DNA of 37,576 bases, taken from Bacillota bacterium. Lineage in GTDB: Bacteria; Bacillota; Clostridia; DSM-8532. Location of the stretch: the NCBI GenBank assembly GCA_023440865.1, contig JAEXRM010000143.1, positions 1 to 37,576 of the forward strand, read 5' to 3'. The position numbers and the translations under genes are program-made. Positions 34,189-37,576 of this stretch are shown piece after piece. Numbering within the stretch: the stretch's first letter is position 1; the number at the start of each line of letters is the position of its first letter. Under the pieces are notes generated by a model. The model was not told the DNA's origin, made no database searches, and saw only the letters and a list, made by a program, of their open reading frames with translations.

Positions 34189-35169
34189 CTGTCCGGAGAA
34201 ACCCGTCATTGTCCCGCGGGTCTCATCATACAGCTTCCACCGCAGGCTCGAAAGACTCGACCACACCGTCATGCCGGGAACCTGCGCCAGCTCCGGCACC
34301 TCCCGCTGGCATCGCCCGAGGCGGTAGTTCGGAATCAGCGGATTCAGATGGTGGATGTGATGATACCCGATATTGCCCGTGAACCACCGCAGAACCGCCG
34401 GAAGCCGGTAATACGAGCTTCCCTCCAGCGCGGCGCGAACCAGGTCCCATCCGGCGTTCCTCGACCAGTAGGCGGTGCGGAACTGGTGCTGCACATAGAA
34501 CAGCCAGAGACCGCAGCCGGAGGCCACATACAGGATCGGCAGCTGGATGAGCGCGTAGTACCGGAAGCCGAGCGTGAAGGTCACCAGCAGCAGCAGGGCA
34601 AGGATGCCGGCATCGGTCAGCAGGATGCCCAGGTTCTCCTTCCGGCTCCGGTGCACGGTCGGGAACCGGTTCATGACGGCGAAGAGGAAAAACGGCGCAA
34701 CAAGAAACAGAAAGACCGGATTCCGGTACACCCGGTACAGGGCGCGCTTCCATGAAGGACTCGCCCCGTACTCCGCCACTGTCATCGTCCAGATGTCCCC
34801 GGTTCCCTTGCGGTCGATGTTTCCGACCGTTCCATGGTGGACGAGATGGGCCTTGCGCCACTCGTCGAACGAGGTGAACGTGAGGATGCTCGTCAGATAG
34901 CCGATGATGCGGTTGCCCCGCTTCGAATGGACGAACGAACCGTGCGCGCAGTCGTGGAACATGATGAAGATCCGGATGTAGAATCCGGCAGCAAGCAGGG
35001 TAAGTGGGATCATCAGCAGCCATGGGAGGAAATCGTATCGAAGGACCAGGAACAGCGCCACCAGAACAGCGCCGTAGGGAAGCAGCGTGTCGACGAGTTG
35101 AACGGATGCCCTGACCGCATTGGCGTCTGCGTATTTCTTCAGGTTCGTGACCCATGCCGGTCGGTTCAT
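34177..35169 (-). CDS. Membrane fatty acid desaturase
   Basis: This 330-aa integral membrane di-iron enzyme introduces a double bond into an acyl chain, probably on membrane lipids. The three histidine boxes are intact: HDCAH (FHDCAHGSF), HLVHH and HHIHH (GYHHIHHLNPLIPNYRL). Hydrophobic segments lie around residues 25-65 (VALFLVLRYDFLPWLLMIPL), 150-170 (VFLFLVAPFFLFAV), 185-205 and 210-230. It resembles delta-12/omega-type desaturases of Bacillota and Cyanobacteria. The start is ATG 35169, preceded by an AGAAGGTGA site. The reaction needs oxygen and an electron donor, so the host is probably not a strict anaerobe. It converges with the ABC-F gene, 16 bp apart. Confidence 0.88.
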   Translation of the reverse strand: MNRPAWVTNLKKYADANAVRASVQLVDTLLPYGAVLVALFLVLRYDFLPWLLMIPLTLLAAGFYIRIFIMFHDCAHGSFVHSKRGNRIIGYLTSILTFTSFDEWRKAHLVHHGTVGNIDRKGTGDIWTMTVAEYGASPSWKRALYRVYRNPVFLFLVAPFFLFAVMNRFPTVHRSRKENLGILLTDAGILALLLLVTFTLGFRYYALIQLPILYVASGCGLWLFYVQHQFRTAYWSRNAGWDLVRAALEGSSYYRLPAVLRWFTGNIGYHHIHHLNPLIPNYRLGRCQREVPELAQVPGMTVWSSLSSLRWKLYDETRGTMTGFSGQVRA

Positions 35170-35417
35170 GCCATCACCTTCTTCCTCGTTATATACCCAC
35201 CTTGAAGGAATGGCCACCATATCCTTCGCTGCGTTTCGCGGACGGAACGACACGCCGGCCGCCCCATCCCGCCGGGTGGCACGCGCACGCCGGATGCGCC
35301 GCCGTTCCGGATGGCCTTGCCGCGCTGTGCAAATCGGCGGTTGCGCGGTATGATGAACAGGAAAGCCGTACGGGGCGCAAATCCACGGCGCCACACAACG
35401 GGAAAGCGAGGTGCATC

Positions 35418-36479
35418 GTGCGCATCAGCGAAGCCAAGCAGTGCATCAAGGAAATCGCCCTGCATACGCAAAGCGTCACGGCGCTCGTCAGCGAGCGCGG
35501 CGTCGGCAAGACGTCGGCCTTCCGCCAGTGCGCGGACGAGCTGGGCATCGGGTATCTGGGGCTGTATGCCGCCGCGCTCGAGGGCCCGGACTTCATGGGC
35601 TTGCCCGACAAGGACCGGGAGAAGGGCATCACGCGCTATCTCGCGCCGCAGTTCCTGCCGACCGTGCAGGCCATCGGCGAGGGCTTGTTCCCGGAACGCG
35701 GCCTGCTCGTCCTGGAGGAAATCAACCGCATCCCGAGCGACACCGTGTCGGTGCTCTATCCCCTGCTGCTCGACCGCCGCATCAACCAGCACGCGCTCGC
35801 CCCCGGGTGGCGCATCGGCGTCACCATGAACCCCGACACGATGAACTACGCGGTCAGCTCGCTCGACGACGCCATGATCGACCGCTTCGTCACGATCACG
35901 GTCGACGCCCACCTGGGCGACTACCTCGCCTGGTCCGCGGACAACGGGCCAAACGGCGATGTGCTCGACTTCCTGTCGGCCTTCCCGGACATGCTGCTGG
36001 TGGTCCGCAAGGCGGCGGACTCGACCGCCGTCTCGAAGGCGCCGACCCCGCGCGGCTGGACGAAGGTGCAGGAGCTGCTCAACGGCTGCGACCTGCCGGA
36101 TCCGCTTCTGCTCGAGCTCGTGTCGGGCATCGTGGGCACCGAGGCCGCCGCGGCCTTCTTCGGCCACCGCCGGCAGAATGGCGGGTGGCAGCTGCCGGCC
36201 GCATCGGATATTCTGAATGGAAGCGCCAGTGCCGCACCGGCCATCGCCTCGCTGAAAGCGGCGGGGCGTCTGGACCTGCTGACCCGCCTCGTCCAGAACG
36301 TGGTGGACGCCTGGAAGGGCGCACCCGCCCAGATGCCGGCCGCCGACGCGTTCTGCCTGGATTTGCCGGACGAATGGCGCATCCTGTTCTTCCGCAAGCT
36401 GTCCGTCCTGCTGGGGGACCGGTTCGCGGAAGCCGTCGGCGACATGGGGAGCCTCTCGTCCGTAGCAGACAGCCTCTAG
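35418..36479 (+). CDS. MoxR-family AAA+ ATPase
   Basis: This 353-aa ATPase has Walker A SERGVGKTSAF near residue 32, Walker B LLVLEEINRIP, and the sensor region GWRIGVTMNPDTMNYAVSSLDDAMIDRF typical of MoxR/RavA-type AAA+ proteins. They act as chaperones that assemble or activate partner complexes together with a VWA-domain protein. The start is a GTG at 35418 with GAGGTG 5 bases upstream; upstream in-frame codons are not conserved in character. It ends in TAG, 28 bp before the VWA/metallopeptidase gene, so the two form an operon. The substrate is unknown. Confidence 0.8.
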   Translation: MRISEAKQCIKEIALHTQSVTALVSERGVGKTSAFRQCADELGIGYLGLYAAALEGPDFMGLPDKDREKGITRYLAPQFLPTVQAIGEGLFPERGLLVLEEINRIPSDTVSVLYPLLLDRRINQHALAPGWRIGVTMNPDTMNYAVSSLDDAMIDRFVTITVDAHLGDYLAWSADNGPNGDVLDFLSAFPDMLLVVRKAADSTAVSKAPTPRGWTKVQELLNGCDLPDPLLLELVSGIVGTEAAAAFFGHRRQNGGWQLPAASDILNGSASAAPAIASLKAAGRLDLLTRLVQNVVDAWKGAPAQMPAADAFCLDLPDEWRILFFRKLSVLLGDRFAEAVGDMGSLSSVADSL

Positions 36480-36507
36480 GCCTGCGAAGGCCGGAAGGGA
36501 ACCGCGC

Positions 36508-37576
36508 ATGGACCTGCACGCCACCGTCACCGCTTTGCTCCTTGATGCCCCGTTTTTCGGCGTGGCGGCCACCGGTGTGACCCTTTCGCAAACGACGGCG
36601 ATTCCTTCAATCGGACTGGCCGGAGGCCTCGCGCCCGGCATCCGGGTCAACCCGGAATGGTTCGCTTCCCTGACTCCCGAACAGGCAAAAGGGGCGCTCG
36701 CGCACGAGCTGCTGCACCTGCTGCTGTTGCACCCGCTCAGGAAAGGCGACCGGGAACCGGCCCTCTGGACCGTCTGCTGCGACCTTGCCGTCAACGAGCA
36801 GCTGCCGTCGTCCTGGCTGTCCGCCGAGGCCGTCACCGTGCCGTTGCTGATGCGGGAAACCGGCGGCAGCCTGCCCCGGGGAAAATCTGCGGAAGCTTAT
36901 TACGGTCTGCTGTATGGAACCGAGACGATGCCCGCCCTGCTGGAGCGCGAGGGCCAGATCCGCCTCATCACGCGGGACAACCGGGAACACGCCGCCGGCG
37001 ACCTGACGCTGTCCGATCCGGACAACTGGGACGAGGGCCATCTAGCCGCCCTTCTGGCGGAAACGGTCCGCAAGGCGTCCCGTGACGCACCGGTGCCGGA
37101 CACGCTCGCCGCCGAGCTCGAAGCGGTGCACCGCCCCGCCTCCATCAACTGGCGGAGCGTGCTCAAGCGCTTCATGAGCGGCCGGGGGCACATGGCGCAG
37201 CATGCCAGCTGGAAACGGGAAAGCAGGCGACACGAGGGCTTTGCAGGCACCCGTCGGACCGAGGGGATCGATTTGCTGCTCGCAGTCGATGAAAGCGGCT
37301 CCGTGAGTCCGGCCGCCTATGCCGTCTTCTTTGCCGAGGTGCAGGCACTCTCGCGGCTGGCACATGTCAACGTGCAGATTTCGCGGTTCGACACGACCTG
37401 CTCGCCGCCGGTCGGCATCCGCGCCTACCTGGATGACCGCAGCCGGAGGAAAAGCGGCGGCACCGACTTTCGTCCCGTGTTCCAGATGGCGGACCGCGTG
37501 CGGGCACCCCTGCTCGTGATCTTTACGGACGGGGACGGGCCGGCGCCGGAAACCTGCAACCAGAAGGTGCTGTGGG
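36508..37576 (+). CDS. DUF2201-type metallopeptidase/VWA protein (3' end outside window)
   Basis: The 356 visible codons begin at ATG 36508 after a GGAAGGGA site. Residues 65-76 read AHELLHLLLLHP; HELLH (66-70) is a zinc-metallopeptidase-type HExxH. Residues ~250 onward form a VWA-like domain whose metal-site motif is AVDESGSVS (a DxSxS), followed by VNVQISRFDT and LLVIFTDGDG. This architecture is the putative metallopeptidase plus VWA pairing found next to MoxR ATPases. It would act as the substrate-binding partner of the MoxR protein. The gene continues past the right edge of the window. Confidence 0.8.
   Translation, partial: MDLHATVTALLLDAPFFGVAATGVTLSQTTAIPSIGLAGGLAPGIRVNPEWFASLTPEQAKGALAHELLHLLLLHPLRKGDREPALWTVCCDLAVNEQLPSSWLSAEAVTVPLLMRETGGSLPRGKSAEAYYGLLYGTETMPALLEREGQIRLITRDNREHAAGDLTLSDPDNWDEGHLAALLAETVRKASRDAPVPDTLAAELEAVHRPASINWRSVLKRFMSGRGHMAQHASWKRESRRHEGFAGTRRTEGIDLLLAVDESGSVSPAAYAVFFAEVQALSRLAHVNVQISRFDTTCSPPVGIRAYLDDRSRRKSGGTDFRPVFQMADRVRAPLLVIFTDGDGPAPETCNQKVLW

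Overview
The window is 37.6 kb of GC-rich bacterial chromosome with dense genes on both strands, strong Shine-Dalgarno sites (AGGAGG type) and several sigma-A-like promoters. A secreted protein combines fibronectin type III repeats with a copper-amine-oxidase-N 'stalk' domain (motif YNYFKLRD). Two AraC regulators sit beside carbohydrate genes, and there is a YdiF-like ABC-F ATPase. Together these suggest a high-GC Bacillota (Clostridia-like) anaerobe or facultative anaerobe. That assignment is an inference; no rRNA or other marker gene is present.

Layout. 1-4.8 kb: a polysaccharide deacetylase (-) diverges from a GH2 beta-galactosidase-type gene (+) that is split by an in-frame TAG. 5-8 kb: a GyrI-like protein, a tRNA-dihydrouridine synthase carrying an in-frame 33-bp minisatellite, a low-GC DUF3788/DUF3795 protein, and a deletion scar joining the 3' halves of an HxlR regulator and a flavin reductase. 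8-11.2 kb: a GH31 glycosidase (-) diverges from its probable AraC regulator. 11.3-17.4 kb: an HD-GYP phosphodiesterase and a very large GH94-like (clan GH-Q) phosphorylase, both on the minus strand. 17.4-19.7 kb: a GT51 peptidoglycan transglycosylase converges on the FN3/stalk surface protein. 19.9-24.8 kb: a uroporphyrinogen-decarboxylase-like protein diverges from a second AraC regulator, followed by overlapping gnd and zwf genes of the oxidative pentose phosphate pathway.

24.9-31 kb: an apparent operon of three paralogous CbxX/CfqX-type AAA+ ATPases. Each has an N-terminal P-loop-like module that lacks the Walker lysine, followed by an intact C-terminal AAA+ domain. The promoter-proximal member has cysteine in place of the pore-loop tyrosine, and the middle one carries an extra ~200-residue N-terminal region with an acidic linker. 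This is the best candidate for an undescribed multi-component machine. 31.1-32.3 kb: a nitroreductase diverges from an HxlR regulator across an AT-rich operator region. 32.3-34.2 kb: an ABC-F ATPase gene preceded by a promoter, a 10-codon leader peptide and two successive intrinsic terminators, which looks like ribosome-mediated, probably antibiotic-responsive attenuation. 34.2-37.6 kb: a membrane fatty-acid desaturase (-), then a MoxR-family ATPase and a DUF2201-type metallopeptidase/VWA protein that runs off the window.

Three short tandem repeats with unrelated units (17, 25 and 33 bp) suggest slippage-prone minisatellites are common in this genome. Many long reading frames opposite real genes are shadows of GC-rich coding DNA and are not annotated.
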